Shown in pieces: positions 26,326-34,973 of a DNA stretch of 64,000 nt; the first letter of the stretch is position 1; each line of letters starts with the position of its first letter. The translations under genes and the position numbers were made by a program. This DNA is from Streptomyces malaysiensis subsp. samsunensis. GTDB taxonomy: Bacteria > Actinomycetota > Actinomycetes > Streptomycetales > Streptomycetaceae. The notes beneath the pieces are model-generated. The model had not been told where the DNA came from. It made no database searches and worked only from the letters and a program-made list of their open reading frames with translations. The stretch is taken from the NCBI RefSeq assembly GCF_024519315.1, contig NZ_JANIIC010000059.1, positions 1 to 64,000 of the forward strand, written 5' to 3'.

Positions 26326-26890
26326 CCTGGGGCCAGTTGACGGTGAGGCGCTGTCCGCCGTCGCTGACCACGGCCTGGCCGCCGGAGATCGTCTCGCCCT
26401 GGCAGGTCATGGTGACGGCCATGCCGGCGCTGATGGTCCCGGGGCAGGACTTGCCCTGGTACCCCACGGTCAGGGAACCGCCGGTCACGGTCATGACGAG
26501 CGCGTTGCCGTTCGGGTCACGCACCTCGGAGTACCACGTGCCCTGAACGCTGGCCGGGGCGCCCGCGCGGGTCGGCGCGGGGGCCTGCGTCCTGGGGGCC
26601 GTGCGGCGGGGGGCCGGGGTGGTGCCGTCGGCGGTGCGGGTGGCCCGGGGGCTGCTCGGGCTCGCACCGGGGCTCTTCTCGGCGGGCTTCGTACGGCTCG
26701 GGCCGGGGCTCGCACTGGTGGGGGTGGCGGACGGGGTGCCGCGTTCCGCGTCGTCGGCCTGCTTGGCGGCCGCGGTCCTGTCGGAGGTGCCGGACGACTG
26801 GTCGCCCTTGTCGTCGTCCTTGCCGCAGCCGGTCAGCGCCAGAGCCAGCACCGCGACGGCCACGGTGGCGGCCGCATTTATTTTCCGCAC
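26297..26890 (-). CDS. Secreted lipoprotein, unknown function
   Basis: A 197-residue lipoprotein. The signal peptide MRKINAAATVAVAVLALALT is followed by lipobox LTGC. A long Ser/Thr/Pro-rich linker (about 25-115) leads to a small C-terminal beta domain (VQGTWYSEVRDPNGNALVMT, VGYQGKSCPGTISAGMAVTM) with a conserved-looking Cys pair, consistent with an extracellular domain tethered to the membrane. I do not recognise the ligand. Its stop codon lies within a 24-bp tandem array. It converges with the FadR-type regulator. Confidence 0.75.
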   Translation of the reverse strand: MRKINAAATVAVAVLALALTGCGKDDDKGDQSSGTSDRTAAAKQADDAERGTPSATPTSASPGPSRTKPAEKSPGASPSSPRATRTADGTTPAPRRTAPRTQAPAPTRAGAPASVQGTWYSEVRDPNGNALVMTVTGGSLTVGYQGKSCPGTISAGMAVTMTCQGETISGGQAVVSDGGQRLTVNWPQGKPDRYVRP

Positions 26891-27038
26891 GAGAATCCCT
26901 GATATTCCTGAGTGAACGGGGAAGGCATGAGGGAAGATCTTGACAGGCGGGTCTGATGCATTTCCATGGGTTCAGGCAATGTTCTCCAGGAAATGTGAAC
27001 TGGAATCCGGATCAGTTTCCGCCGTGCCCCGGCGCGTT

Positions 27039-27165
27039 CCCCTGCCCCGATCCCGGCTCCGCTGCCGCCGATGTTCTCCCCGATGCCGAAACGGGCCGCG
27101 CCCGAGGCGAGAAACACGATGACTTCGGCGACCTCCCTCATCGCCTCCGGGCGGGCGTTGGCCAT
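27039..27165 (-). pseudogene. Possible remnant of a short-chain dehydrogenase
   Basis: This frame reads ANARPEAMREVAEVIVFLAS then GAARFGIGENIGG, which resembles the C-terminal RPEEVAEVVAFLAS..ASFVTGANIPVDGG region of SDR enzymes. The Rossmann motif and catalytic Tyr/Lys are absent, and sequence on both sides does not continue the match. The rest of the 448-bp interval 26891-27338 holds no gene I can support, though 27200-27420 is noticeably less GC-rich than its surroundings. Confidence 0.4.
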
Positions 27166-27338
27166 CTCACCGGCCCGGCGCCGAGCGCGCCGGTGGCGTC
27201 GGCCACTCGGTGAACAAAGAGTTAAGCACCTCAAAAGACGGGGTTGCCGAGTTGGTCGTTTTCTATGTGAAACTACGTTCGATCAAGGCGATGACCTGTG
27301 GTTGCCGGAAACTAGGGAAATCTCGGCGCAACCGCTCA

Positions 27339-27683
27339 TCAGGAATCACGGTCTACCGGGGCGATCGGAAACACCAATTCGCCGATGGCCGGTACCCGGT
27401 GACTGAAACCGCGTTTTTCCACCGGCCCGATCGGCACTGATCGCACGAAGGGCAATACCCCTATGCGCATGTACCGGACCATGGCCGCCAGCGCGACGGC
27501 GAGCCCTCCGGCGATGACCGTCCACGGAAGGCTGACGAGCACGAACGCGGGCACCCATGCGCCTACGGCGGAGAAGAGACCGAGAACAAGCGCGATGGGA
27601 CCGAGCGCGACACCAGGCGAATCACTCCGACCGGCCGCGGACCCGGCCGCGGAAACGGACCTGGACACGGTCGACTCAGCCAT
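27339..27683 (-). CDS. Small membrane protein, unknown function
   Basis: A 114-residue protein with a Ser/Ala-rich N-terminus and two hydrophobic segments (GPIALVLGLFSAVGAWVPAF and LVSLPWTVIAGGLAVALAAM), then a basic stretch and a C-terminal tail. Probably a two-helix inner-membrane protein. A GGGGAGCAGG sequence just upstream supports the ATG at 27683. Longer in-frame readings upstream are not supported. I do not recognise the family. Confidence 0.55.
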   Translation of the reverse strand: MAESTVSRSVSAAGSAAGRSDSPGVALGPIALVLGLFSAVGAWVPAFVLVSLPWTVIAGGLAVALAAMVRYMRIGVLPFVRSVPIGPVEKRGFSHRVPAIGELVFPIAPVDRDS

Positions 27684-27763
27684 GACCTGCTCCCCGTGGG
27701 ACGAATTCCCGTTCTGTACTGATCGTACCGACCGGCGCGCCACCGCTCGATGGGGACGTCCGC

Positions 27764-28036
27764 CTAGACGCTTCGGAACGGCGGCATGATGCGGACGACC
27801 ACGATCAGTTTGTCTCGCGGCGTCACCAGAAAGAAGAACCATCCCCCTGCCGCGTCCATGCGACGCAGACCGCCCGGCCGGGGGCCATTGCCTACGGTGC
27901 CGATATCGACCCCCATTCCGGCCAGGTCGACCAACTGTCCTGCGAGACGCTCCACTTCGGCCACCACGTGAGCGGGGATGCCGCCTGTTACGTGAGCGTG
28001 ATCGGGGTCGTACTCCCAGCGCCAGTCGGAGCTCAC
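27764..28036 (-). CDS. Small RelE-like protein, putative toxin of a two-gene module
   Basis: A 90-residue protein with a GTG start that overlaps the upstream gene stop (GTGA). The opening WRWEYDPDHA, helical EVERLAGQLVDLAG, and strand-rich end GGWFFFLVTPRDKLIVVVRI then PPF fit the compact RelE/ParE-like layout. Together with the coupled DUF6247 partner this suggests a toxin-antitoxin-type module. Homology is weak by eye, so function is inferred from fold-like pattern and gene order. Confidence 0.55.
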   Translation of the reverse strand: MSSDWRWEYDPDHAHVTGGIPAHVVAEVERLAGQLVDLAGMGVDIGTVGNGPRPGGLRRMDAAGGWFFFLVTPRDKLIVVVRIMPPFRSV

Positions 28037-28386
28037 CGCGGCGCGAGGCCGAGCGCGGCATGCGCGTCGTCCAGGATCCGGCCGATGGCGGAAGCGGCGC
28101 GCCGGCCCTGTGCCGCGTCACCGGTCTCGGCGGCATCCTCCCAGCGGCGGAACTCTTTCGCGAGATTCGGCTGCCGCTGGATGTGGACGTGGACAGCCCA
28201 CTGGGCGATGAACCGCTGGAGGGGGGCAAGATCGGAAGCCTGACGGGACTGATCGGCGGCCAGATCCAGTTCCCGTGTGAAGGCGGGCAGGGCGGCAGGG
28301 GTGATCTGCGCGACGGCTTGGCGGAGGGCCGTGACGGTGGCAGGAGGCTGAGGGATGAGTGGCTGCCCGTCGCCGGAGGTGGTCAT
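28033..28386 (-). CDS. DUF6247-like protein, putative antitoxin partner
   Basis: A 117-residue helical protein: ATVTALRQAVAQITPAALPA, FTRELDLAADQSRQASDLAP and LQRFIAQWAVHVHIQRQPNL. This resembles actinobacterial DUF6247 proteins that are often encoded just before RelE-like genes. The ATG at 28386 has GGGAG six bases upstream; an in-frame ATG four codons earlier is possible. It is translationally coupled to the RelE-like gene. Confidence 0.6.
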   Translation of the reverse strand: MTTSGDGQPLIPQPPATVTALRQAVAQITPAALPAFTRELDLAADQSRQASDLAPLQRFIAQWAVHVHIQRQPNLAKEFRRWEDAAETGDAAQGRRAASAIGRILDDAHAALGLAPR

Positions 28387-28619
28387 TGGTGCTCCCATGG
28401 GCGAGATTCTGATCCCTGGGAGCAGCGTATCGAGTCCAGGATCGATCACATCGCCCGAATGAGTGAGGCGGCCCGGCCTTCGCCGGGCCGGGGGCGCGAG
28501 AAACCGTTGCCGCTGAGGGCATCGGACGGTGCCGCGAGGCCGGGGACCACCGCGGATGTGACCATCCCCGGCAGGCGGCGTCCCCGGATGGTCAACACCA
28601 AGGGTCCGCGGATGACCTC

Positions 28620-29369
28620 TCAGTCTTTCAGGATCCCGGCGGAGCGGGCGGCGGTGAGCCACTGTGGGAACTCTTGGAGCAGCTGGTCGTAGAGGGCGGC
28701 GTCGGAGAGGGCCTTCGGGGTCGGTCCGGCGGCGAAGAATCCGGCGTTGTCGACGATGCGCCGGTCCGGGACCGGCAGGTCGTCGAGCCGGTGCAGAAAG
28801 CGGAACTCGTCGTCGCCGAACCCTACGAACTGCCAGAAGATGGGCAGGCTCGCGGCCGTGCACAGCACATGCTCAGCCGCGGCCTTGGACGTGGGGGAGC
28901 CATCGGTCTGGAAGACGACGAACGCCGGGTCGTCGGCCCCGGACGACTGGTAGTGGTCGATGACGGCCTGCATGGCGACGTGGTAGTCGGTGCGGCCCAT
29001 GTGCCCCATCGAGTCGTGCAGGGGGTTGATCCGGTCCCGGTAGGCATCGAGGCCGATCTCGGCGGTGCCGTCGATACCCGTGGAGAAGAAGACGACCGGC
29101 ACGACCCCGTCGTCATCGAGGTTCGCCGCGAGGGCGAGCGTCTGCTCCGCCAAGTGCTGCACGGAGCCGTTCCGGTAGTACCTGCGCATGCTTCCGGAGC
29201 GGTCCAGGACCAGATACACCGCGGCCCGCTGCCCACCGGCATTGTGTTTGGCCAGGGAGACCGCAGCGGTCTTGTAGAGGCTGACCAGCTCGGGAGCCTG
29301 GGCGGCGACCTTTTCCAGACTGATCGCGGGAGCGGGTGCCTTGGGGCGCTTACGGTAATCGATGGCCAT
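28620..29369 (-). CDS. von Willebrand factor A domain protein
   Basis: A 249-residue single-domain VWA protein. The metal-ion-dependent adhesion site is complete: DRSGSM at residues 56-61 (DxSxS), a Thr in MGRTDYHVAMQAV, and Asp in VFQTDGSPTSK. The N-terminus KRPKAPAPAISLEKVAAQAP and the overall pattern match TerF/TerY-like bacterial VWA proteins, which act in metal-stress or signalling complexes. No ter genes are seen nearby. It may be a partner for the beta-helix membrane protein upstream. Confidence 0.8.
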   Translation of the reverse strand: MAIDYRKRPKAPAPAISLEKVAAQAPELVSLYKTAAVSLAKHNAGGQRAAVYLVLDRSGSMRRYYRNGSVQHLAEQTLALAANLDDDGVVPVVFFSTGIDGTAEIGLDAYRDRINPLHDSMGHMGRTDYHVAMQAVIDHYQSSGADDPAFVVFQTDGSPTSKAAAEHVLCTAASLPIFWQFVGFGDDEFRFLHRLDDLPVPDRRIVDNAGFFAAGPTPKALSDAALYDQLLQEFPQWLTAARSAGILKD

Positions 29370-29438
29370 AGCCGGTGATTCTCTCCCAGCCGATGCATCT
29401 CGTCATGGTCTTGGCGGATGCCTCCGATGAACCTCTGG

Positions 29439-30992
29439 CTACTGGCGGGAGAGCACCCGGGTGACGCCCGCGGCGAGGGCCGTGGCCAGCAGCCACCCGG
29501 CGCCGATCAGGAGCCAGGCGACCCACTGGGGCGGCCCCATCGGCTGGAACGCCCGCTCCTGGCCGAAGTCGACCACGGGGAGGAGCAGGTCCAGGCTGTA
29601 CATGACGGGATGGAACACCGGATGGGGCGTACCGCCCAGCGGGTGGGGCCGGTACAGGCCGAAGACGGTGGCGCCCGTGGCGAGCAGGGCCAGCAGCCAC
29701 ACCGCGGCACGTTCCGGCAGATAGCCGTATCCGACGGTGGCATCCTGCACATACCCCCAGGCACGGGCGTACCAGGGGAGGGTCGTACGGCGGCGACGCT
29801 GGCGGGTCAGAAGCACGGTCCGGGCGTCCCGGTCCTGGCCGATGGACTGATGGACGGTGGCGAGTTGCTGGTACGGCTGGGGCCGGTACCCGTCGGGATC
29901 ACGGCTCAGCAGCTCGAGGTGGTGGTCGACGGGGTGGTGCGGTTCCAGCGAACGGTAGACCAGCCCGTCGAGTCGCAGAGGCGGCTGCTCATGAGGGTCG
30001 TCATGGAGCCGGAGCACACCGATGGCGGCATGCCGCAGATCCACACCTCCCGAGGCCGGCGCCGGTCGCAGAAGCAGCTCTCCGGCCTGGAGATGAGCGC
30101 AGGAGAGGGCGTTTCCCCGGGTGGGGGTGAGGGACGCCGTGTCGAAGCTGACCGTCCCGCCGACGGTGGCGCTGGTCAGCGTTATGGCTCCGGCCGCGCG
30201 GAACCCCTCGCCGCAGTCGATGTCCGTGGGGACCTGGATGCCCGTGGCGGAGAGGGCCTCACCGCCAGGATGACGCAGCGTGGCCCCGCGCAGGTGCAGC
30301 CCTTCACCGAGGCGCGCCTGGAACAGCCGCAACTCCCCGTCGGCGCGGAACCCCTCGGTTCCGACGATGCCCTTCGTCTCGACACGGGTCGCGTTCAGCG
30401 CCACACCGTCGGCATGGGAGAGGTGCGCGCCCTGGAGGAGCAGACTCCCGCTGATACGGGCGTCGTGCACGCTGACCCCGCCCTGGACACGGCAGTTCAT
30501 GAGGTCGAGGTTCCCGTCGACCGTCGTGGCGCCCATCCCGAGCCCCGGTAAGTACGAGCCGCCGAAGCTGGTCACCCGCAGTTTGGCCCCGTACAGCTGG
30601 GGCGCCTCCTCGAACCAGCACTTCTCCAGCCACAGCACACAGCACACCTCGGCGAAGACCAGGCGCAGCTTTCCCAAGACCCGGGCGCCCACCAGGTGGA
30701 CCATGGGCGTTTCACCGCTGACGGAGTCGGCGGCGCCCAGCAGCAACGAGCGGATCACCGAGGCCCGCACCTGCCGCTCCGGGCCCCAACCGCGGCCGTT
30801 CATCACGGGCCCGCCGTCAGCGCCGCCGTCCGTTTCGCCGTCAGCGCCGCCGTCAGCGCCGCCGTCCGTTTCGCCGTCAGCGCCGCCGTCAGCGCCGCCG
30901 TCCGTGTCGCCCGGACGCAGGTCGACTTCGTCCCCCGCGGCGAACGCCTCCCAGAGCCGGAGTTCCGGGCCGGTGAGGTCATCAGGGCGCAT
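29439..30992 (-). CDS. Membrane protein with pentapeptide/beta-helix-like domain
   Basis: About 517 residues. After an N-terminal helix there is a 12-residue repeat rich in Asp and Gly (ADGGADGETDGG). A long stretch of strand-turn repeats follows, resembling a right-handed beta helix (GNLDLMNCRVQGGVSVHDAR, ISGSLLLQGAHLSHADGVAL, GEGLHLRGATLRHPGGEALS). The C-terminus has two hydrophobic segments (AAVWLLALLATGATVFGLYR and VAWLLIGAGWLLATALAAGV). Relatives are often loosely labelled membrane-associated oxidoreductases, but I see no cofactor motif. The start at 30992 (RPDDLTGPELRLWEAFAAG) is preferred over upstream ATGs. Confidence 0.68.
   Translation of the reverse strand: MRPDDLTGPELRLWEAFAAGDEVDLRPGDTDGGADGGADGETDGGADGGADGETDGGADGGPVMNGRGWGPERQVRASVIRSLLLGAADSVSGETPMVHLVGARVLGKLRLVFAEVCCVLWLEKCWFEEAPQLYGAKLRVTSFGGSYLPGLGMGATTVDGNLDLMNCRVQGGVSVHDARISGSLLLQGAHLSHADGVALNATRVETKGIVGTEGFRADGELRLFQARLGEGLHLRGATLRHPGGEALSATGIQVPTDIDCGEGFRAAGAITLTSATVGGTVSFDTASLTPTRGNALSCAHLQAGELLLRPAPASGGVDLRHAAIGVLRLHDDPHEQPPLRLDGLVYRSLEPHHPVDHHLELLSRDPDGYRPQPYQQLATVHQSIGQDRDARTVLLTRQRRRRTTLPWYARAWGYVQDATVGYGYLPERAAVWLLALLATGATVFGLYRPHPLGGTPHPVFHPVMYSLDLLLPVVDFGQERAFQPMGPPQWVAWLLIGAGWLLATALAAGVTRVLSRQ
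30810..30905. repeat. 36-bp in-frame tandem repeat in a coding region
   Basis: A unit of about 36 bp (TCAGCGCCGCCGTCCGTTTC plus TCAGCGCCGCCG spacing) repeats nearly exactly here. It adds a 12-residue Gly/Asp/Ala repeat near the N-terminus of the beta-helix membrane protein without breaking its frame. Confidence 0.75.
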
Positions 30993-31518
30993 CCGGGGTC
31001 CTCCGGGGGTCGGGAGGTCGTAGAGCCAGATCTTCCGCGACGGCGGTCCACGCTGTCCATGGCCGCGCGCCCGCATCGGCCGTCGCCACGGCGACGGGGG
31101 AGCGCGTGGCGCGGAGGAGGCCCAACTCATCGAGCCCAGGCGTGGACGGCCGCACGGGACGTACTACCGGCGGGGGCTCGCCCGGACGCCGCTCAGGGCC
31201 GTGGCTCCGGCCGCCATCAGGTGCTTCAACCTGGCCTCATCCGCACTGCCGGGCGCGGCGCTCAGGATTACGATCTTGAAGTATGAAGCGGCACACAGTC
31301 GCACTCCAGCCGTCTCCACGCCGACGAGCCTCTATGACCGGGTCGTGTCGAGCGGGAGAGCGACGAGGGCCCCGGTGCCATCGGCACCGGGGTTCGTGAT
31401 CGATGCCAGGGATGCGCGACCCGGCCGGAGGACTTGAAGCGGCAGCTCAAGCAGACCGTCTTTGCCAGGATGTAGACCGCACCCCGGTGCGGGACCGACC
31501 CGCCAGCCATCTGACGCC
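30993..31518. other. 526-bp interval with no supported gene
   Basis: Short open frames exist on both strands but none has a good start, codon-position bias or a recognisable motif. The interval probably contains the promoter of the membrane-protein gene at its left side and the 3' end of the gene pair at its right. A decayed gene cannot be excluded. Confidence 0.5.
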
Positions 31519-31854
31519 CTACTCACTCGGCCCCTTACCCGTCTGAGCCGGTCCGTCGCTCTCGCACTCGCCCGGTCCAGGAAGACGCCCGCCGCGACTC
31601 TCGGCGATCCGGAGCGCGTCTTGCAGCGCTTCGATCAGGCGGTTCGAGAGGTAGCGGAGCTCTTGGGCAGCCGCCTTCCGGTCGTGGAGCAGTAGGCGGG
31701 CGTGGCCGATGAGTTCGGAGCCCATCTGGAGCTGAACGGCTTCCATGTCGTCGGCCAGCCGCGACAGGTACCCCGCACCGTCCGTATCCGACACCAGGTA
31801 GCACGGCTTCCCGGCAGGGCCGGGCCATGGCAGCAAGCGCGGTTGCGCACTCAC
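31519..31854 (-). CDS. Conserved actinobacterial small helical protein
   Basis: A 111-residue protein with a GTG start: SAQPRLLPWPGPAGKPCYLV, SDTDGAGYLSRLADDMEAVQ, LQMGSELIGHARLLLHDRKA and LIEALQDALRIAESRGGRLP. This pattern is familiar from a Streptomyces family of unknown function usually found beside XRE regulators. The start overlaps the stop of the upstream small gene (GTGA), so the two are coupled. A longer in-frame reading to 31998 overlaps that gene and is less likely. Confidence 0.68.
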   Translation of the reverse strand: MSAQPRLLPWPGPAGKPCYLVSDTDGAGYLSRLADDMEAVQLQMGSELIGHARLLLHDRKAAAQELRYLSNRLIEALQDALRIAESRGGRLPGPGECESDGPAQTGKGPSE

Positions 31855-32081
31855 CTGACCATCACCATCCCGTGCGGCGCGCACAACAGCTCCACGCGAG
31901 ACACGTCCTTCCTGCGTCGTTCCCGCCGCCGATCCGACCCCTGATGTACACGCGGAAGTCGCAGGGTCGGTGCGTTCGCACAGGGCACCGAAGCGCATGT
32001 CTCATCGGCGCGATGACGACCGGCGCCGGGCGCCAGTAGTCGCCACAGCCGGCGCACGAATCGAGGGATATGGTCTGGCAC
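31851..32081 (-). CDS. Small conserved protein coupled to the next gene
   Basis: A 76-residue basic protein: MPDHIPRFVRRLWRLLAPGA, GRHRADE, and a basic region before the end. The N-terminus matches a family of small actinobacterial proteins that precede the helical partner gene and lie divergent from XRE regulators. Its function is unknown. It overlaps the downstream gene by four bases. Confidence 0.55.
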   Translation of the reverse strand: MPDHIPRFVRRLWRLLAPGAGRHRADETCASVPCANAPTLRLPRVHQGSDRRRERRRKDVSRVELLCAPHGMVMVR

Positions 32082-32191
32082 GTTGACGCTCCTATGCGGC
32101 GTTGATCACGCCCCCGGGCCGCTCGCATCGGTCGCGAGGGTCTCTTGTGTCTGCCAACTGTGCTGCGGAGGAACGACGGTGGCTTCCCGCC

Positions 32192-32214
32192 GGTGGCTAT
32201 CCCCATCGTGGGTA
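32192..32214. promoter_or_regulatory. Imperfect inverted repeat upstream of the XRE gene
   Basis: GGCTATCCCC and GTGGGTAGCC flank a short centre and are complementary at 8 of 10 positions. It lies between the divergent small gene (start 32081) and the XRE gene (start 32359) and could be an operator or a transcript hairpin. Confidence 0.3.
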
Positions 32215-32358
32215 GCCTCCGCGGCGCGCGTCTCCGAGTGGCTGAGCTGGAAGACGGCGAGCGCCGGGTCGTCGGAGCGGTCACCTGCATCCCGCGCCGG
32301 GTACACTCGGTGCGGGATGATCAACGCTCAGTAAGATCGCAACACTGGGGGTGCCTCT

Positions 32359-33657
32359 TTGGCCGGGTCCGTCGCACCCAACGTCCTCCCGGAACGACTG
32401 TTCGCTCGCGAGGACGTGCGCGCGGCGCTGATGCGGCACGACTTCGGCGCTTTCTTCGCGCTCGCTCGCAAATGGTCTGGCATCAGCTACATGCGGATCG
32501 CCGATGCCTGTGACATGAAGCCTGAGCGCGTCGGCAAGCTGGCACGCGGCGAAGGTCGGGTGACGAGCGTGGAGAAGATGGAGCAGATCGCAGATGGGCT
32601 GCGTGTCCCTGGTGGGTTGATGCGGCTGGCTCCCCGTCCTTGGGAGGGCCGCGCAGTACGGCGTGTTGTGGCCGCTCGGGAAGGGCGCAGCCAGCCCATG
32701 CCGTGCTCGAAAGCAAACCCTGACGTGGCGGCGGTGGAATCCTTTCGGGCGGCGGATCGGCAACTGGGCGGTGGCCATCTGTACGCCTCCGTCCTCCACT
32801 ACCTCCACCACACGCTGGGGCCACGGGTCTTCGGCGGCGAGACCGGCCGTGACTCCGCTCGGACGTTCCAGGCGGCCGCCGCGCTCACGGAAATGGCCGG
32901 ATGGATGGCTCATGACACCGGGCAAAACCGGCGGGCCGGCGACCACTTCACCAAGGCTCTTTCGCTGGCGAAGGCCGGAGAGGATCAGGCCCTGGGTGCG
33001 AACATCATGGCCAGCATGAGTCATCTCGCCTTACAGATGGGGCACCTGGACAAGGCCGTATCCATGGCGAGGGCGGGACGCGACCACGTAACCGGTGGGT
33101 CCCGCGTCCCTACGCTGATCGCGAGACTCCATGCCATGGAGGCGCGAGCGCTCGCCCAGCTCGGGGAAGGCGAAACGGCCCGCCGCGCACTGACTGTGGC
33201 GCAGAAGGAGATCGCCAAGATGTCGGATATCCCGTCATCTCCATGGGTCAGCTCCTTCGACATGCCCGCATTGGCGAGTGAGACGGCGCTGTCCTTGCAG
33301 GACGCGGGCGACTTGCCCGCTGCTGTGGAAGCGGCCGAAGAAGCGATCGCCCTCCGCTCCGGCGACCGTGCGAGGAGCCGGGTGTTCAGCCAGATCACCT
33401 TGGCACTGATCCGTACGCGACGCGGCGAGCCGGAGGCCGCGTGTGAGGTCGGGCGTGCGCTCCTCGGTGAGTGTGTGACGCTCGGATCGTTGCGCATCAC
33501 TCAGCAACTCGACCTTTTGGGACACGCCTTGGCTCGCTACCGCGCCGAACCGATCGTGCGGGACTTCCTGGACTGCCTGGCCGAGACGAGGCGGCAACGG
33601 GCACTCCTCCTGGCCGGGATCGCCACGCCCATCGCCGCGGGAGGTGCCGTCATATGA
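32359..33657 (+). CDS. XRE-family regulator with TPR-like sensor region
   Basis: A 432-residue protein with a TTG start preceded by GGGGG. An N-terminal helix-turn-helix (RKWSGISYMRIADACDMKPE, RVGKLARGEGRVTSVEKMEQ) is followed by helical repeats of the tetratricopeptide type (MAGWMAHDTGQNRRAGDHFT, LGANIMASMSHLALQMGHLD, LIARLHAMEARALAQLGEGE). Such streptomycete regulators usually control a small divergent or downstream gene set. Its stop overlaps the NUDIX gene start (ATGA), so the two form an operon. Confidence 0.8.
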   Translation: MAGSVAPNVLPERLFAREDVRAALMRHDFGAFFALARKWSGISYMRIADACDMKPERVGKLARGEGRVTSVEKMEQIADGLRVPGGLMRLAPRPWEGRAVRRVVAAREGRSQPMPCSKANPDVAAVESFRAADRQLGGGHLYASVLHYLHHTLGPRVFGGETGRDSARTFQAAAALTEMAGWMAHDTGQNRRAGDHFTKALSLAKAGEDQALGANIMASMSHLALQMGHLDKAVSMARAGRDHVTGGSRVPTLIARLHAMEARALAQLGEGETARRALTVAQKEIAKMSDIPSSPWVSSFDMPALASETALSLQDAGDLPAAVEAAEEAIALRSGDRARSRVFSQITLALIRTRRGEPEAACEVGRALLGECVTLGSLRITQQLDLLGHALARYRAEPIVRDFLDCLAETRRQRALLLAGIATPIAAGGAVI

Positions 33658-34172
33658 CCACCCACCCCCGGCCGGGCACAGCCGAATGGGACGCCTACCT
33701 GGCGGAGGGCAACGCCAAGCAGGCACGCAAACGTGTATCGGCCGACGTTCTCCTGCGCGATGCCGCCGGGCGCCTGCTGGTGGTCAAGCCGACGTACAAG
33801 GAGGCGTGGGATCTGCCCGGCGGGATGGCCGAAGCGAACGAGTCACCCGAGGACGCGGCGCGACGCGAACTGAGCGAAGAGCTGGGCCTTGCCGTCGCTC
33901 TACGAGGACTCCTGTGCGTCGACTGGGTCGCACCTCATGGCCCCTGGGACGACCAACTCGCGTTCATCTTCGATGGCGGAACCCTCTCACCTGGCCAGAT
34001 CAGCGGCTTGTACCCGCACGATCACGAGCTCTCGGCCTGCGAGTTCTCCCCATCGGACGAGGCCCTGACCATGCTCCCGCCCCGCACCCGCCAACGGGCC
34101 GCCCATGCGCTCCGAGCCCTGGCCGAGCAGCGGCCCGTGTACCTGGAGAACGGTGAACGCTCCGTTCCATAG
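33654..34172 (+). CDS. NUDIX hydrolase
   Basis: A 172-residue NUDIX protein. The full NUDIX box is present (GGMAEANESPEDAARRELSE then ELGL, matching GX5EX7REUXEEXGU). It hydrolyses a nucleoside diphosphate linked to another moiety; the substrate cannot be told from sequence. It is translationally coupled to the XRE regulator, an arrangement common in Streptomyces. Confidence 0.88.
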   Translation: MTTHPRPGTAEWDAYLAEGNAKQARKRVSADVLLRDAAGRLLVVKPTYKEAWDLPGGMAEANESPEDAARRELSEELGLAVALRGLLCVDWVAPHGPWDDQLAFIFDGGTLSPGQISGLYPHDHELSACEFSPSDEALTMLPPRTRQRAAHALRALAEQRPVYLENGERSVP

Positions 34173-34433
34173 CCTCGATCGCCGCTGAGGGGTGTCATAC
34201 GGCAACTGACGCCCGTGCCGCGGGCGTGTGTTGCCATGCGGTCCCTCGAAGGGGTGTGTGCCGTTCCGGTGGCGGATCGGGCAGCTTCTCGGGTCCGGCG
34301 CGGGCTGCCGGGAGTGAGCGGATTCAGAGGAAGTTCAGAACTTCGCGTGGCAGTCTGGCGCGCCGCACAGGCCGGCACACGGGGCGCCCGTGCGCGCGCC
34401 GACTTCTCATGGTCACTTCTGGAGGAAAACCTG

Positions 34434-34973
34434 ATGAGCGTCACCGTTGTGAACGGCCTGCCCGTACATGTCCTGGTCGTGCACTTCGTCATCGTGCTCG
34501 TTCCGCTGAGCGCCCTGGCGGTGGTGGTCGGCGCGATATGGCCGAGTGCCGCCCGGCGGATGGGGATTGCGCTTCCGCTGCTGGCCCTTGTGACGCTGGC
34601 GAGCGTGCCCGTGGCGACGAACGCCGGTGAGTGGCTGGAGGGGCACGTCGACAGCGACGCCTTGGTGCGCAGGCACGCTGAACTGGGCGATGGGTTGCTT
34701 CCCTGGGCCGCGGGTCTGTTCGTGCTGGCGACGGCGGTGTGGTGGACGACCCGCAGGTCGGCGTCGGTGGAGGCGGCCCCCGGGGAGCGGACCCGGGCGG
34801 GCATGCCCCGGTCCGCGCTGGTGGTCCGTGTCGCTGCGGTGGTGCTCTCCGTCGTGGTGGCCGCGGGCGCCGTCGTGGACGTGTACCGGATCGGCGACTC
34901 CGGAGCGAAGGCCGCCTGGCACGACGGCTTCTCCAAGACCGCCGATGGCGGCGGCCATGGCGACAACGACTGA
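34434..34973 (+). CDS. DUF2231-type membrane protein
   Basis: A 179-residue protein with four hydrophobic segments (VHFVIVLVPLSALAVVVGAI, ALPLLALVTLASVPVATNAG, PWAAGLFVLATAVWW, LVVRVAAVVLSVVVAAGAVV) and conserved-looking His residues at the first and third helices (NGLPVHVLVVHFV, VRRHAELGDG). DUF2231 proteins have this pattern and may bind heme; this is unproven here. A GGAGG motif seven bases before the ATG fixes the start. Confidence 0.75.
   Translation: MSVTVVNGLPVHVLVVHFVIVLVPLSALAVVVGAIWPSAARRMGIALPLLALVTLASVPVATNAGEWLEGHVDSDALVRRHAELGDGLLPWAAGLFVLATAVWWTTRRSASVEAAPGERTRAGMPRSALVVRVAAVVLSVVVAAGAVVDVYRIGDSGAKAAWHDGFSKTADGGGHGDND

Noticed and set aside
27210..27440. 76-codon plus-strand frame starting GTG with a TTA codon
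   Set aside because: No ribosome-binding site, no family resemblance and it overlaps the small membrane protein on the other strand. TTA here is not enough to infer a bldA-controlled gene.
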